Assembly (NCBI RefSeq): GCF_963675165.1
Contig: NC_087382.1
Location: 7,364,315-7,428,314, forward strand
DNA length: 64,000 bases
Reading direction: 5' to 3'
Origin: Halichondria panicea
Lineage: Eukaryota; Porifera; Demospongiae; Suberitida; Halichondriidae
Below are more model-generated notes on this DNA. The model was not told where the DNA came from, did not search any database, and was given only the letters and a program-made list of their open reading frames with translations. The letters are not shown here. Position 1 is the first letter of the stretch.

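Larger units (their letters stand above)
55547..64000 (-). repeat. Super-block 1 of the 23-unit higher-order repeat (units 1-23, N-terminal edge cut)
   Basis: Unit 1 begins about eight residues beyond the window edge. The 12-unit half A spans 64000-59618 and the 11-unit half B 59617-55547. Unit 1 has strand B F-D-D-I-V and unit 13 F-S-D-V-V, the marks that open each half. The long A-B hairpin is in unit 6 (about 62110-62180, with D-D-R-M-L-P). Cysteine doublets are in units 9-10 and 20-21. The T-D-G-K-A linker is at 59258-59272, at the end of unit 13. Unit 11 lacks the G-N of its D-x-x-G-N motif, as do its phase-mates in most other super-blocks. Confidence 0.85.

Noticed and set aside
63974-63976. 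TTG as a start codon of the giant frame
   Set aside because: The frame is open to the window edge and the eight residues before it are a normal strand A, so the gene continues to the right.
842-64000. CRISPR array or satellite DNA, suggested by the strict ~371 bp period
   Set aside because: The period is a multiple of three, the frame is open throughout, and conservation is at protein level; DNA copies are too diverged for either.
842-64000. Alternative genetic code
   Set aside because: The standard code gives consistent motifs in every unit and the only in-frame stop is at the end, so no reassignment is needed.
842-64000. In-frame introns hidden in the array
   Set aside because: I could follow domain motifs from unit to unit without any non-homologous stretch of intron size. 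Small in-frame introns cannot be fully excluded without RNA.
842-64000. A bacterial giant adhesin gene
   Set aside because: The domain type is found in bacteria, but the AT-rich flank with a G run, the sequon density and the lack of any neighbouring gene or terminator favour a eukaryote. I keep this as a minority possibility.

Overview
The window is almost entirely one protein-coding exon. On the minus strand a single reading frame runs from the right edge (position 64000) to a TAA stop at 842-844: 21,052 codons with no stop, frameshift or visible intron, still open at the right edge, so the true 5' end lies outside. I see no other gene on either strand. The remaining 841 bases on the left are AT-rich non-coding sequence downstream of the stop. 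They have stops in all frames, a 14-G run and short direct repeats, and look eukaryotic. Standard-code translation, many N-glycosylation sequons and this flank suggest a eukaryote. A marine invertebrate such as a sponge, or a protist, is my guess. A giant bacterial gene is less likely but not excluded.

The protein is a tandem array of about 170 beta-sandwich units of ~123 residues (~371 bp). I counted them by eye from the recurring D-x-x-x-P-x-L / F-x-L-D-L-N-x-G strand-A motif. Each unit has F-S-E-x-V, I-T-L-Q, Y-x-L-T-G-G, D-L-N-x-I-K, L-A-T-x4-T-Y-L-S and D-x-x-G-N in the same order. The pattern resembles bacterial Ig-like domains of the SbsA/Big_5 and SWM-repeat kind, so I infer a very long extracellular adhesin or matrix fibre of at least 2 MDa.

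The main discovery is a hidden higher-order repeat. Units are diverged, yet rare features recur at fixed unit numbers. Adjacent pairs of units carrying a C-x5-C loop occur at units 9-10, 20-21, 32-33, 43-44, 55-56, 66-67, 78-79, 89-90, 101-102, 112-113, 124-125, 135-136 and 147-148, alternating 11 and 12 units apart without exception. A T-D-G-K-A linker recurs every 23 units (13, 36, ... 151), a long A-B hairpin every 23 (6, 29, ... 144), and an F-D/S-D-V strand B at 1+23k and 13+23k. The array is therefore seven super-blocks of 23 units (~8.5-8.7 kb), each made of a 12-unit and an 11-unit half. A nine-unit C-terminal tail without these marks follows.

Layout from N to C (right to left): super-block 1, 64000-55547; 2, 55546-47051; 3, 47050-38498; 4, 38497-29948; 5, 29947-21401 (richest in cysteine); 6, 21400-12701; 7, 12700-4070 (second cysteine doublet missing); tail, 4069-845, ending in the middle of a domain; 3' flank, 841-1.
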